Source: Burkholderiales bacterium
GTDB lineage: Bacteria > Pseudomonadota > Gammaproteobacteria > Burkholderiales > Eutrophovitaceae
Assembly (NCBI GenBank): GCA_028379895.1
Contig: JAOEKQ010000008.1
Coordinates: 1-64,000 of the forward strand
Length of the DNA: 64,000 bases
Direction: 5' to 3'
Shown here: in pieces, positions 56,134 to 64,000 of the stretch
Numbering within the stretch: position 1 is the first letter of the stretch
Layout: each line of letters starts with the position of its first letter
Notes under the pieces: generated by a model
What the model saw: only the letters and a program-made list of their open reading frames with translations
The model's database searches: none
Told to the model about the DNA's origin: nothing
Position numbers and translations under genes: made by a program

Positions 56134-57651
56134 TCACAACTTTTTATTTGGTCGATACAGACAGCTTAAAATAAGGGCCGACACTGCGACCCAAGTGAAC
56201 ACTTGAAAGGCATTGAGATATCCTCCCATCAAAGATTGAATAGTGATTTCTTCACTAATTTTCGCGAGTGATTCTATTGAAGTTGTATTCCAGTGCAGAG
56301 CGTAATTCGGATCGCTAAGGAGCGGGTTCATAGGGTTGATGATCTGGCTAAGGCCGGAATAATTCTCAGCCGCGGACCTCAGCAATATAAGTATGCTTAG
56401 AGATAAGAAAAGACTACTACCAAAGTTTCGCATCATATTAAACAAGGCTGATCCTTGAACGGTCAGTCTGGTCGATAGTGTGGCAAAAGCAAGTACCGTC
56501 ATTGGTGTGTAGGCTAAGCCGAACCCAAACCCTTGAACAAAATTAGTCCAAAAGACGTCTACTTCCGTCATGTTGATGTTGAGGTTAGACATTGCCCAGC
56601 CAGCCCAAATCTGGAGAGCCATACCGGTCATCAATGCTAGTTTCGCATTAAATTTTGTAAATTGGACAACAATGAAAAAGCTGGCAAGATTTCCGAAGCC
56701 TCGGGCTGATAACAGTATGCCGGCAGTTGCGTCTGGGTATCCACGCAAATCTTGAAGGAGCATAGGGAATAGTGTTATCGGAGTGAAACTGAGTGCTCCC
56801 ATCAAAAGCATGGTTAATAACCCAAGGGCGAAATTCCAATTACTGAAGATGCTGCGTTCGAATAAAGGTGTTTTTGAATAAAGCGTGCTTCCAATAAAAA
56901 ATAGAGCGGCGACGAGACATATGAATAGTTCAGCAGAAATTTCAAACGATTCAAACCAGTCTAGTCTATGGCCTCTATCGAGAAATAATTGGGCGGAGCC
57001 AATGGCGATAGCTAGGCTGATAAAACCCATCCAACCGAGTTTTCCGGAAGATCCTTTTTGTTGATCACCAAGAGCGAAAATCGCAATAATGATTGCTAAT
57101 GTTGAAATCGGGGCTAGAAAAAGAAAAGTCCATCTCCAACCTAATGCTTCTCCTACAAACCCTCCGAGGATCGGTCCCAGTACCGGCCCCATAGTGCCGC
57201 CAATACCCCACAGCATTAGTGCAAGTGCATGTTGTCTTTTAGGGAATGTCGCAAGGAGCATCCCTTGGCCCAAAGGCATTAGTGGAGCACCGAATACGCC
57301 TTGAGCTGCTCTTGCTATCAATAGAGTTTCCAAATTAGTAGCCAACCCACACGCGACAGATGTAATGGTAAAACCAATTAACGTACCAACCATGAGTCGA
57401 CGCCAACCTAACCAGCCCGCAAGCCATCCAGTAATGGGCATCGTTACGGCTGATCCGACAAGGAAGAGGGTCATTGTCCAAGACGCTTGATCTTGATTGA
57501 CAGATAACGCGCCCTGAATGTGAGGGAGCACGATGGTAGCAGAAGTAATAGCAATTCCGTACATAAGCGTAACTATTTGTACATTGATCAGTAAAAGCCA
57601 GCGTCGTGCCGGCAAGATACTTGAATTATCTGCAATAGTTTGGGCGTTCAT
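56134..57651 (-). CDS. DHA2-family multidrug exporter (EmrB/QacA type)
   Basis: A 505-residue major facilitator with about 14 hydrophobic segments. It starts in the usual way (TIVLPHIQGALSVNQDQASW near 40), has the motif-A region GWLAGWLGWRRLMVG near 79 and motif C in LWGIGGTMGPVLGPILGGF near 147. These drive proton-coupled export of lipophilic compounds. No EmrA membrane-fusion partner or outer-membrane channel is adjacent, nor a TetR/MarR regulator, so the substrate is open. Confidence 0.88.
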   Translation of the reverse strand: MNAQTIADNSSILPARRWLLLINVQIVTLMYGIAITSATIVLPHIQGALSVNQDQASWTMTLFLVGSAVTMPITGWLAGWLGWRRLMVGTLIGFTITSVACGLATNLETLLIARAAQGVFGAPLMPLGQGMLLATFPKRQHALALMLWGIGGTMGPVLGPILGGFVGEALGWRWTFLFLAPISTLAIIIAIFALGDQQKGSSGKLGWMGFISLAIAIGSAQLFLDRGHRLDWFESFEISAELFICLVAALFFIGSTLYSKTPLFERSIFSNWNFALGLLTMLLMGALSFTPITLFPMLLQDLRGYPDATAGILLSARGFGNLASFFIVVQFTKFNAKLALMTGMALQIWAGWAMSNLNINMTEVDVFWTNFVQGFGFGLAYTPMTVLAFATLSTRLTVQGSALFNMMRNFGSSLFLSLSILILLRSAAENYSGLSQIINPMNPLLSDPNYALHWNTTSIESLAKISEEITIQSLMGGYLNAFQVFTWVAVSALILSCLYRPNKKL

Positions 57652-57869
57652 GTAGTTGAATTTGTTGTATTAAATGAATGAACGGAGGATTGTATTTAAT
57701 AGAACTTCGGGACTATAGCAATAAAAATTAGATTACATACGGGATTGACTTAATACGCCATCAGTAAATTTTGTTTATTCTCAGAAAGTACACAAAAAGC
57801 AAGGTTGATTGAGCTAATTAAAAGTGGGTAAGGTATTGTTCATGTGTATTTTTGTTTCTTATGTATAGT
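57652..57869. other. Gene-free spacer between the DHA2 exporter and the rpsF promoter
   Basis: With the leader that follows, this forms the longest gene-free stretch of the window (57652-57986, 335 bases). The first 218 bases are AT-rich. I see no credible coding frame, tRNA, repeat or strong hairpin in them; they probably hold the promoter of the exporter on the minus strand. Confidence 0.6.
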
Positions 57870-57898
57870 TTGTGCGGGCTCGTGAAAGAGCGTATACT
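57870..57898 (+). promoter_or_regulatory. Predicted promoter of the rpsF ribosomal protein operon
   Basis: TTGTGC (57870-57875) and TATACT (57893-57898) are separated by 17 bases; the -10 matches the sigma-70 consensus at five of six positions, the -35 at three. Transcription would begin near 57905, giving a leader of about 80 bases before rpsF. Confidence 0.6.
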
Positions 57899-57910
57899 TC
57901 GTTTCCCTTG

Positions 57911-57966
57911 CCCCACTAAAACCGCATTTTTAGGGGGTTTCCACGGTACTACAAAAAGTGCCGGCC
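57911..57966 (+). promoter_or_regulatory. Structured rpsF leader, possible S6:S18 autoregulatory element
   Basis: Two hairpins fill the leader. The first pairs CCCC-A-CTAAAA (57911-57921) with TTTTAGGGGG (57928-57937) around a CCG-containing loop. The second pairs CGGTACT (57944-57950) with AGTGCCG (57957-57963) around ACAAAA, ending 14 bases before the AAGGAG ribosome-binding site region. The S6:S18 complex is known to bind its own mRNA leader through a CCG-bearing structure; whether this leader has the exact fold was not computed. Confidence 0.5.
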
Positions 57967-57986
57967 AACCATAAGGAGAAAAGTTA

Positions 57987-58469
57987 ATGCGGCATTACGA
58001 AATAGTATTTATTGTTCATCCTGATCAAAGCGAGCAAGTTCCTGCAATGATCGAGCGGTACCGAAACCAAGTGACCGCCGGTCAAGGGGTCGTTCACCGA
58101 CTAGAAGATTGGGGACGTAGACAGCTTGCTTATCCAATTCAAAAAATTCACAAAGCACACTACGTGCTTATGAATGTGGAATGCGATCAGGAAATTCTCA
58201 AAGAGCTTGAATTAGGCTTCAAATTTAATGACGCTGTTCTTCGTCATCTGACTGTATCGATGAAAGCAGCTGTAACTGAGTCATCGTTCATGATGAAGGA
58301 TGATAAAGCAAAACAGATTGTAGGACGTCCAGCTCCTACGCCAACTCCTGAGAATAAACCATCGTCAGCTCCAGCTCCAGCTCCAGCTCCAGCTGAGGGA
58401 GAAAAAGTCTCGGAAGAAGCGAAGGTAGCGCCAGGGAACGAAGCCAAAGAGGCTAAAGAGGAAGCGTAG
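57987..58469 (+). CDS. rpsF: Small ribosomal subunit protein bS6 with extended acidic/Ala-Pro tail
   Basis: Binds 16S rRNA together with S18 in the small subunit platform. The first 95 residues are a standard S6 domain ([40 protein letters not shown]). The protein continues to 160 residues with a tail rich in Pro, Ala, Glu and Lys, including an Ala-Pro run encoded by a hexanucleotide repeat. E. coli S6 is about 130 residues and also has an acidic tail, where glutamates are added by RimK. AAGGAG precedes ATG 57987. First gene of rpsF-priB-rpsR-rplI. Confidence 0.96.
   Translation: MRHYEIVFIVHPDQSEQVPAMIERYRNQVTAGQGVVHRLEDWGRRQLAYPIQKIHKAHYVLMNVECDQEILKELELGFKFNDAVLRHLTVSMKAAVTESSFMMKDDKAKQIVGRPAPTPTPENKPSSAPAPAPAPAEGEKVSEEAKVAPGNEAKEAKEEA
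58365..58394 (+). repeat. Hexanucleotide tandem repeat (CCAGCT) inside rpsF
   Basis: Four exact copies of CCAGCT (58371-58394) follow one variant TCAGCT (58365-58370). They encode alternating Ala-Pro in the S6 tail. A six-base unit keeps the frame when copies are gained or lost, so length may vary between strains. Confidence 0.9.
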
Positions 58470-58479
58470 GAAAGGTTTT

Positions 58480-58776
58480 GTGTCGACGAATAGCATCAAA
58501 TTATTCGCGACCATTTCTGTTAGAGAGGTTTTGCGTTATTCGCCATCTGGTATTCCTATTTTGAAGTTTTCGGTAGAGCATAGTAGCGAGCAGACGGAAG
58601 AGAAAAGTCAAAGGCGGGTTATGTTAAACCTTGATTGTGTTGCATTTGGAGAAAAGGCAGTTGAATTAGATCGATTCATTGTTGGACAGCAGTTATCCCT
58701 TTTTGGATTTTTAATGAATAAGGGGGCTCGATCAAAGTGGCCCATTTTTAACGTGCAAGGGTTTGATAAGAATTAA
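58480..58776 (+). CDS. priB: Primosomal replication protein N
   Basis: A 98-residue single-domain OB-fold protein that binds single-stranded DNA and helps PriA restart stalled replication forks. It has [33 protein letters not shown]-type N-terminal sequence, then [14 protein letters not shown] near 48 and a [21 protein letters not shown] segment near 68. The location between rpsF and rpsR is the classic one for priB. The start is GTG 58480, ten bases after rpsF. Confidence 0.92.
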   Translation: MSTNSIKLFATISVREVLRYSPSGIPILKFSVEHSSEQTEEKSQRRVMLNLDCVAFGEKAVELDRFIVGQQLSLFGFLMNKGARSKWPIFNVQGFDKN

Positions 58777-58799
58777 ATATAGAGATTTTGGAGGATACA

Positions 58800-59060
58800 A
58801 TGGCATTTAGAAAAAAGAATGATAAACGTAAGCCAAGTCGGCCTTTATTCAAGCGGCGAAAGTTTTGTCGTTTTACGGCTGAAAAAATAGAGTGGGTTGA
58901 TTATAAAAATACGGACATTTTGAAAGATTTTGTGTCTGAAAATGGAAAAATTATCCCAGCGAGAATAACCGGGACTCGTTCTCGTTTTCAACGACAATTG
59001 TCTGTAGCCATCAAGAGAGCAAGATTCCTTGCACTTTTGCCTTATTCAGATGCCCATTAA
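58800..59060 (+). CDS. rpsR: Small ribosomal subunit protein bS18
   Basis: Partner of S6 in the 30S platform. The 86 residues from ATG 58800 contain [20 protein letters not shown] near 15 and the basic [22 protein letters not shown] signature near 56 (given in part). ATG 58800 follows GGAGG; an in-frame TTG at 58788 overlaps that site and is not used. It lies between priB and rplI. Confidence 0.97.
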   Translation: MAFRKKNDKRKPSRPLFKRRKFCRFTAEKIEWVDYKNTDILKDFVSENGKIIPARITGTRSRFQRQLSVAIKRARFLALLPYSDAH

Positions 59061-59079
59061 TTTTTGACGGACTAAACCA

Positions 59080-59529
59080 ATGGAAATTATTCTTTTAGAA
59101 CAAGTCGTAAATCTCGGTCGTTTAGGCGATCTCGTGAATGTAAAGGAAGGGTACGCACGTAATTATTTAATTCCTCAAGGAAAAGCACAGAGAGCTAGTC
59201 AGGAGAATCTTGCTGAGTTTGAGCAAAAACGAGCTGAGCTTGAAACTCAGCAAGCCAAAATTTTGTCGGATGCCCAAGGAAAATTTGAAAAAATTGACGG
59301 TGCATCGATTGAAATCGCTCAGAAAGCTGGAGTTGATGGTCGCTTGTTCGGTTCAGTGACTCATTATGATGTAGCAGATGCGCTAAACGCCAAGGGGCAT
59401 GAAATCAATAAAAACCAAATTCAGATGCCGACCGGGCCTTTGAAGCAGATTGGTGAGTCCATAATATCTGTGAGCTTGCATGCTGATGTAGTAGCAACGA
59501 TCACAGTGACGGTCAAGCCAGAGCAATAA
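59080..59529 (+). CDS. rplI: Large ribosomal subunit protein bL9
   Basis: A 149-residue protein of the 50S L1-stalk base. The N-terminal domain has MEIILLEQVVNLGRLGDLV and the signature VKEGYARNYLIPQGKA, followed by the long connecting helix (about 41-75) and the C-terminal domain ending ISVSLHADVVATITVTV. It is the last gene of the rpsF operon, immediately before a strong terminator. Confidence 0.97.
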   Translation: MEIILLEQVVNLGRLGDLVNVKEGYARNYLIPQGKAQRASQENLAEFEQKRAELETQQAKILSDAQGKFEKIDGASIEIAQKAGVDGRLFGSVTHYDVADALNAKGHEINKNQIQMPTGPLKQIGESIISVSLHADVVATITVTVKPEQ

Positions 59530-59543
59530 ATATTTTTTCAATC

Positions 59544-59576
59544 AAAAAAACCACGTTTTTTAACGTGGTTTTTTTT
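59544..59576 (+). terminator. Strong terminator after rplI
   Basis: A-rich CCACGTT (stem from 59544, core 59551-59557) pairs with AACGTGG and the following T-run (59562-59576) around a 4-base T loop. The A-run before and T-run after make a symmetrical hairpin that could work on both strands. It separates the ribosomal operon from dnaB. Confidence 0.95.
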
Positions 59577-59696
59577 GTCTCCGAGAAGATAAATTAATTT
59601 GGTATTCCCTATGACAATAGTTCGCTTCAATGTAAGTGGAAATGCTATGCTTTATATCTTAGATCCACTCGATCCGAAAAAACCGTAACGAATCAT

Positions 59697-61061
59697 ATGT
59701 CCGATCAGGAAATCCTATCCTTAAAAGTTCCTCCGCACTCAGTCGAAGCTGAACAGTCTGTCCTGGGCGGACTGTTGTTGGACAACACTGCGTGGGATCG
59801 TGTCGCTGACTTTATGAATGAGTCAGATTTGTATCGACCCGATCATAAGGTTATATATCGGCATATTACCCGCCTCATCGGCTCCAATAAACCTGCTGAC
59901 GCAATTACGGTGGCTGAAAGTCTGGAGAACACAAAAGAGCTGGACCAAGTTGGCGGGCTTTCTTATCTGGGCGCTTTGGCTCAAAACACGCCCTCAGTAG
60001 CAAATATACGGCGGTACGCAGAGATAGTAAGAGAGCGCTCGATACTCAGAAAGTTAGCCGATACCGCAGCTGCAATCTCGGACACCGCTTATAATCCTAT
60101 GGGCCAAGAGGCGGTCCAATTGTTGGATGAGGCAGAGTCAAAAATATTCTCAATTTCTGAGGAGGGAGCAAGAACAAAACAGGGTTTCCAAGATATACAG
60201 CCGATATTAACTCAGGTCGTAGAGCGTATTGATATGTTGTATAACAGGGACAATCCCTCCGATGTGACGGGAGTGCCAACAGGGTTTGTTGATCTTGACA
60301 GGATGACTTCTGGATTCCAAGCGGGTGATCTGGTTGTTGTGGCGGGTCGTCCATCCATGGGAAAAACCGCCTTAGCACTCAACATAGCTGAGCATGTGTC
60401 GCTTGCCGAAGGGTTACCCATTGGGTTATTTTCGATGGAAATGGGTGCCGGACAGTTAGCTATGCGTTTACTAAGCTCCCTTGGCAAGATTAATGCTCAT
60501 GACTTACGAACCGGTCAATTGGCTGAAGATGATTGGCGAAAATTAACTAACGCTGTCGGGCGACTAAGTGAGGCGCCAATCCACATTGATGAGACTCCTG
60601 GACTGAACTCACTCGAGCTGCGTGCGAGAGCTCGTCGCTTGCATAGGCAATATGGTCAGTTAGGACTGATTGTTATCGATTACCTACAATTGATGTCCGC
60701 GAGTAAGCAAGGTGAGAATCGAGCAACTGAAATTTCGGAGATTTCTCGATCTTTAAAAGGTTTAGCAAAAGAGTTGAATGTACCGGTAGTCGCTTTGTCA
60801 CAGTTGAATCGTTCATTGGAACAAAGACCCAATAAACGTCCTGTTATGTCTGACCTCAGGGAGTCAGGCGCTATCGAGCAAGACGCAGATACGATTCTTT
60901 TTATCTATCGTGATGAGGTCTACAATTCAGACACATTAGACAAGAATAAGGCCGAAGTCATTATTGGCAAACAACGAAACGGACCTACAGGCACCGTTAT
61001 GTTGACTTGGAACGGCAAGCACACCCAATTCTCTAATTTCGCGAATCCGAACCAGTATTAA
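59697..61061 (+). CDS. dnaB: Replicative DNA helicase
   Basis: The hexameric 5'-3' helicase of the replication fork. The 454 residues include the N-terminal domain (PPHSVEAEQSVLGGLLLDN), Walker A GRPSMGKTALAL near 217, Walker B LIVIDYLQLMSA near 322, and the DnaB motif SQLNRSLEQRPNKRP near 369 with MSDLRESGAIEQDAD following. No intein is inserted at these sites. The start at ATG 59697 gives a normal length. Placement after rplI is common in Proteobacteria. Confidence 0.97.
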   Translation: MSDQEILSLKVPPHSVEAEQSVLGGLLLDNTAWDRVADFMNESDLYRPDHKVIYRHITRLIGSNKPADAITVAESLENTKELDQVGGLSYLGALAQNTPSVANIRRYAEIVRERSILRKLADTAAAISDTAYNPMGQEAVQLLDEAESKIFSISEEGARTKQGFQDIQPILTQVVERIDMLYNRDNPSDVTGVPTGFVDLDRMTSGFQAGDLVVVAGRPSMGKTALALNIAEHVSLAEGLPIGLFSMEMGAGQLAMRLLSSLGKINAHDLRTGQLAEDDWRKLTNAVGRLSEAPIHIDETPGLNSLELRARARRLHRQYGQLGLIVIDYLQLMSASKQGENRATEISEISRSLKGLAKELNVPVVALSQLNRSLEQRPNKRPVMSDLRESGAIEQDADTILFIYRDEVYNSDTLDKNKAEVIIGKQRNGPTGTVMLTWNGKHTQFSNFANPNQY

Positions 61062-61095
61062 GCATCTGATTGGAAGAGTGTGCTTTCACGTTATT

Positions 61096-61554
61096 TTAAA
61101 TACTATCTAATACCTCTTTTGCATGACCAGAGACGGAGACTTTTCTCCATTCTTGTTTCAGAATGCCGGCTGAGTCAATTAGAAAGGTGCTTCGTTCAAT
61201 ACCCCTAACTTGCTTGCCATACATGTTCTTCATCTTAATCACGTCAAACATGTGGCAAATCGCTTCATCACTATCTGAAATTAGGTCGAACTCAAACCCA
61301 TGCTTCAATCTGAAATTTTCGTGAGATTTCAGACTATCTCTTGAGATACCGAACACCAAGCATTTTTTCTGTGAAAATGATTTTAAGAGTTCGTTGAATT
61401 GAATGCTCTCATTAGTGCATCCCGGCGTACTGTCTTTCGGGTAGAAATAAAGAACAACATGTTTTCCCTGATAGTCGGAAAGTTTAAATATTTTCCCGGA
61501 GGTCATTGGCGCTGAAAATTCGGGGACTGCTAGTCCAGTAATAGTCGAGTTCAT
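61096..61554 (-). CDS. bcp: Thioredoxin-dependent peroxiredoxin (Bcp/PrxQ)
   Basis: Reduces hydrogen peroxide and organic peroxides. The 152 residues have the AhpC/TSA fold and the active-site segment YPKDSTPGCTNES with peroxidatic Cys46. The resolving Cys five positions later, found in E. coli Bcp, is not present here (the sequence continues NESIQ), so this is either a one-Cys form or uses another cysteine, for example in KKCLVFG. It is 24 bases downstream of selU on the same strand. Confidence 0.92.
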   Translation of the reverse strand: MNSTITGLAVPEFSAPMTSGKIFKLSDYQGKHVVLYFYPKDSTPGCTNESIQFNELLKSFSQKKCLVFGISRDSLKSHENFRLKHGFEFDLISDSDEAICHMFDVIKMKNMYGKQVRGIERSTFLIDSAGILKQEWRKVSVSGHAKEVLDSI

Positions 61555-61578
61555 GATTTTCCTAAAAGATTGGGTGTT

Positions 61579-62634
61579 TTATAACGTAGCGAAATCTGTG
61601 AGTATTTCATCAGCTAATGATGATAACGCATCATACGATGTGGTATTCAAGTGGTAATTAGGAGCAGTAGGGAACGAAGTGAAATTTTTTTGCATAGATT
61701 TTTTATAAGACACGTCATAATGTTTCTCTAGTAGATCTCTAATAAACTCATCCCAACGACCTTTCGAAATAAGGTCGAGCCATAACTCCACCCCACTGTT
61801 TCCGTGCCTCGCTCTCAGCTTGTCAAGCTGTGTGATCAGAGTGCCAGGATTATGAATTAAATGCGCGTAATTTTTTTTGAGATATTCGGAGCGTGTATCT
61901 ACACCGGCAGTTATGTTGATGCAAAAGCCTAGCCGAAATTTATTGATCAGTGGTTCAGGAATTCTCAAGTCACCAATTTTCTTACTCTCTGATTCGATAA
62001 AAATGGGTTTATTTTGATCAAGTTTCTGTAGTTCATACCAAATTTCGGTCTCGAATTTTTTTTGAGTTGGTTGCTCAGCATCAGGGTCGAAACCTAAAAC
62101 TGATCCGCGGTGTTGTGCTATCCCTTCTAGATCGAGTGTTTGGCCTCCTTGGCGTTTGATGGCGCTTAATAAATCAGTTTTCGCTGTACCAGTTAAACCG
62201 CAGATCACGACGAAGTGAAAAGAACAAACCAATGTATTGGTGTTTGTAATTACGTGTCGTCGAAATGATTTATATCCACCAATTAACTGTTTTGCATTCC
62301 AGCCAATTTGGCGAAAGACGAGTGACATGGATCCGCTTCGTTTACCACCTCGCCAGCAGTAGATTATGGGAGACCAATTCTCAGGTTTTTTCGAAAGTCT
62401 TGTTTCAATATGGTTAGCAATATTTTTAGCTACCAAAGAGGCTCCAATTCGTTTGGCCGTGAACGATGATTCGTTTTTATATGTCCAGCCAATCAGTTTT
62501 CTTTCTTCATTATTTAATACTGGCAAGTTGATTGCGCGAGGGATATGGTCGTGCTCATACTCATCCGGTGATCGTACATCGATGATTTCGTCTCCAGACC
62601 GTAAATCAGAGATGTTAATTATGTCGCGCTTCAT
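61579..62634 (-). CDS. selU: tRNA 2-selenouridine synthase
   Basis: Replaces sulfur by selenium in the wobble 2-thiouridine of tRNAs for Lys, Glu and Gln, using selenophosphate. The 351-residue protein has an N-terminal rhodanese domain (IIDVRSPDEYEHDHIPRAIN) with catalytic Cys93 in YCWRGGKRS and a C-terminal P-loop domain. The Walker A reads GLTGTAKT (146-153), with Ala before the Lys where most P-loops have Gly. DLEGIAQHRGSVLGF follows near 168. It is divergent from selD, the selenophosphate source. The older name is ybbB/mnmH. Confidence 0.93.
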   Translation of the reverse strand: MKRDIINISDLRSGDEIIDVRSPDEYEHDHIPRAINLPVLNNEERKLIGWTYKNESSFTAKRIGASLVAKNIANHIETRLSKKPENWSPIIYCWRGGKRSGSMSLVFRQIGWNAKQLIGGYKSFRRHVITNTNTLVCSFHFVVICGLTGTAKTDLLSAIKRQGGQTLDLEGIAQHRGSVLGFDPDAEQPTQKKFETEIWYELQKLDQNKPIFIESESKKIGDLRIPEPLINKFRLGFCINITAGVDTRSEYLKKNYAHLIHNPGTLITQLDKLRARHGNSGVELWLDLISKGRWDEFIRDLLEKHYDVSYKKSMQKNFTSFPTAPNYHLNTTSYDALSSLADEILTDFATL

Positions 62635-62766
62635 GAGACAATTTGTTTCCTAGATGCATTTCGTGTGTTTTCGAGATTAAATCTAATTAAGTAAGTGAAG
62701 GCTGGTTTGTCTTTACGGTGTCCTTAATAGTTTATTGTCGCATGATTATATTAATGGAGAGTTGTT

Positions 62767-63798
62767 TTGAAGTTAACTGAGTATGCCCATGGTGGTGGTT
62801 GTGGCTGTAAAATTTCGCCAAAACTTTTGAAGGAGATATTAGCGGATCTTAAACCCATCGCAGATAGCAGTCTGCTGGTCGGTTTTGACCAATCTGATGA
62901 TGCAGCGGTTTATCAGATTAATGCTGACACTGCTATAGTCGCTACCACAGATTTTTTTACGCCTATTGTTGATGATCCGTTTGCGTTTGGCCAGATTGCT
63001 GCAACGAATGCTTTCTCTGACGTTTACGCAATGGGCGCGACACCTTTATTTGCCCTTAGCGTAGTTGGGATGCCTATTGATAAATTATCAACGGACACGA
63101 TCTCTTTCATCTTACAGGGCGGGCGGTCTATATGTGAAGTTTTGGGCGTTCCGATTGCTGGCGGACACTCGATAGATAGTCCTGAACCCATTTATGGGTT
63201 AGTCGTTATCGGTAAAATTTCTCCAGATAAAATTAAGAAGAATACGGATGCTCAAGTCGGCGACAGTATCGTTCTTGGGAAACCTTTGGGAATTGGAGTG
63301 TTGTCAGCCGCTCTGAAAAAAAATATGTTAAGCGATGCAGGCTATAAAGAAATGATTTCTCTAACGACTCAAATTAATATTACAGGGTCTAGGTTAGGGG
63401 AAATGATAGGTGTGCATGCGATGACAGACGTAACCGGCTTTGGGCTTCTGGGACATCTAAAAGAAATAGTATTGGGCTCTAATGTAGGTGCAGAAATTAA
63501 GCTTACCTCAATTCCATTTTTAAAAACTGCTCAGCGTTTAGCCCGTGATGGAGTTGTGACTGGAGCTTCAGGTCGAAATTGGTCAAGCTGTTGCGAAAAT
63601 GTGCAGTATTTTGATGAGATGAGCGCTTTCGAACTTGATTTGTTGACCGATCCCCAAACGAGCGGCGGACTATTAGTAACCTGTGCCGCATCAGCAGAGG
63701 AAGCTGTCATTGAGGCGTTTCATGAGGACGGTTTTACAAGTGCGTGTTGCATAGGCTCAATAGATAGTGAACTTAACAAAATTAAGATCACGTCATAA
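62767..63798 (+). CDS. selD: Selenophosphate synthetase
   Basis: Makes selenophosphate from selenide and ATP. The N terminus YAHGGGCGCKISP contains Cys12 and Lys15, corresponding to the essential Cys17 and Lys20 of E. coli SelD; the key residue is Cys, not Sec. DDAAVY and TTDFFTPIVDDP near 58 and the metal/ATP segment FAFGQIAATNAFSDVYAMGA near 72 follow. The 343 residues are complete. The start is TTG 62767 with GGAGAG upstream. It is divergent from selU. Confidence 0.95.
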   Translation: MKLTEYAHGGGCGCKISPKLLKEILADLKPIADSSLLVGFDQSDDAAVYQINADTAIVATTDFFTPIVDDPFAFGQIAATNAFSDVYAMGATPLFALSVVGMPIDKLSTDTISFILQGGRSICEVLGVPIAGGHSIDSPEPIYGLVVIGKISPDKIKKNTDAQVGDSIVLGKPLGIGVLSAALKKNMLSDAGYKEMISLTTQINITGSRLGEMIGVHAMTDVTGFGLLGHLKEIVLGSNVGAEIKLTSIPFLKTAQRLARDGVVTGASGRNWSSCCENVQYFDEMSAFELDLLTDPQTSGGLLVTCAASAEEAVIEAFHEDGFTSACCIGSIDSELNKIKITS

Positions 63799-63942
63799 AG
63801 CTAACATTTGACCTTCTTAGAGGGGAATCTGTGTTAGACTCCGCCGCGAAAATAGAAACTTGTAGCGCATATAAATTGCGTATTAACCTTCTTTAGAACT
63901 GATTTTCATTCTCTGTTGTATCAAACAAACAAATAAATAATC

Positions 63943-64000
63943 ATGAAAAGTATTCGTAACATTGCAATCGTCGCACACGTCGATCACGGAAAAACGACAT
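63943..64000 (+). CDS. typA: Ribosome-associated GTPase TypA/BipA, N-terminal fragment
   Basis: Only 19 codons lie in the window. The sequence MKSIRNIAIVAHVDHGKTT contains the G1 P-loop AHVDHGKT of translational GTPases, and the RNIAIVAHVDHGKTT context is that of TypA/BipA rather than EF-Tu or LepA. The gene continues past the window edge; it is not truncated by mutation. Confidence 0.85.
   Translation, partial: MKSIRNIAIVAHVDHGKTT

Noticed and set aside
63808-63840. Promoter of typA (TTGACC, then TTAGAC)
   Set aside because: The spacing is about 20 bases and the -10 is poor.

Overview
The window is a gene-dense stretch of a Gram-negative chromosome, about 58 protein genes with short intergenic gaps. 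Several gene orders are ones I associate with Betaproteobacteria/Burkholderiales: pyrG-kdsA-eno-ftsB; fdsGBACD; yciB-bolA-parvulin near purL; mdh divergent from a GntR gene followed by sdhCDAB-sdhE-gltA-sucAB-lpd-zapE; and rpsF-priB-rpsR-rplI-dnaB. The DNA looks moderately AT-rich by eye for that group. Together with the acuI/prpE pair this suggests a low-GC, probably aquatic or marine, betaproteobacterial lineage. That placement is inference from synteny, not from a tree. I see no rRNA, tRNA, CRISPR array, insertion sequence or prophage.

Layout. (1) 1-2981: end of pyrG, then kdsA, eno, ftsB. (2) 2978-18902: a formate-oxidation and molybdenum island. It holds mobA, an oxalate/formate-type transporter with a 41-residue companion, a regulator fusing a ModE-like winged helix to a periplasmic-binding-protein-like domain, the NAD-dependent formate dehydrogenase operon fdsGBA-fdsC-fdsD, msrB, moeA, moaA, moaD, moaE, a short ModE-like regulator and modBCA. 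A near-canonical ModE operator lies on a TTGACA promoter upstream of modB, and a perfect 12-bp terminator hairpin stands between that promoter and modB. (3) 18965-31682: accessory and housekeeping genes: crcB, a Baeyer-Villiger-type monooxygenase, the NAD(P)HX repair gene, purL, a parvulin gene broken by two in-frame stops, bolA, yciB, an AhpD-like protein, a nitroreductase, an HAD hydrolase, a PIN protein and an rRNA pseudouridine synthase. (4) 31691-40036 (minus): acnA, prpD, prpC, prpB, a CitE-like lyase and mdh. (5) 40298-52650 (plus): the GntR regulator, succinate dehydrogenase, citrate synthase, the 2-oxoglutarate dehydrogenase complex and zapE. (6) 52777-57651: acuI, prpE, a small membrane protein, a DHA2 exporter. 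(7) 57987-61061: rpsF-priB-rpsR-rplI, a strong terminator, dnaB. (8) 61096-64000: bcp, selU, selD and the start of typA.

Functional reading. Formate would be taken up or exchanged, then oxidised to CO2 with NADH formation by a cysteine-type molybdenum enzyme whose cofactor genes (mobA, moeA, moaA, moaD, moaE) and molybdate importer lie beside it; moaC and mogA are not in the window. Regions 4-6 put most of the TCA cycle next to the 2-methylcitrate cycle and to acryloyl-CoA reductase plus propionyl-CoA synthetase, so acrylate and propionate could be carried to pyruvate and succinate. A nested palindrome between mdh and the GntR gene is a good candidate operator for both divergent clusters. SelD and SelU indicate selenium use for tRNA 2-selenouridine, while the formate dehydrogenase here encodes cysteine, not selenocysteine.
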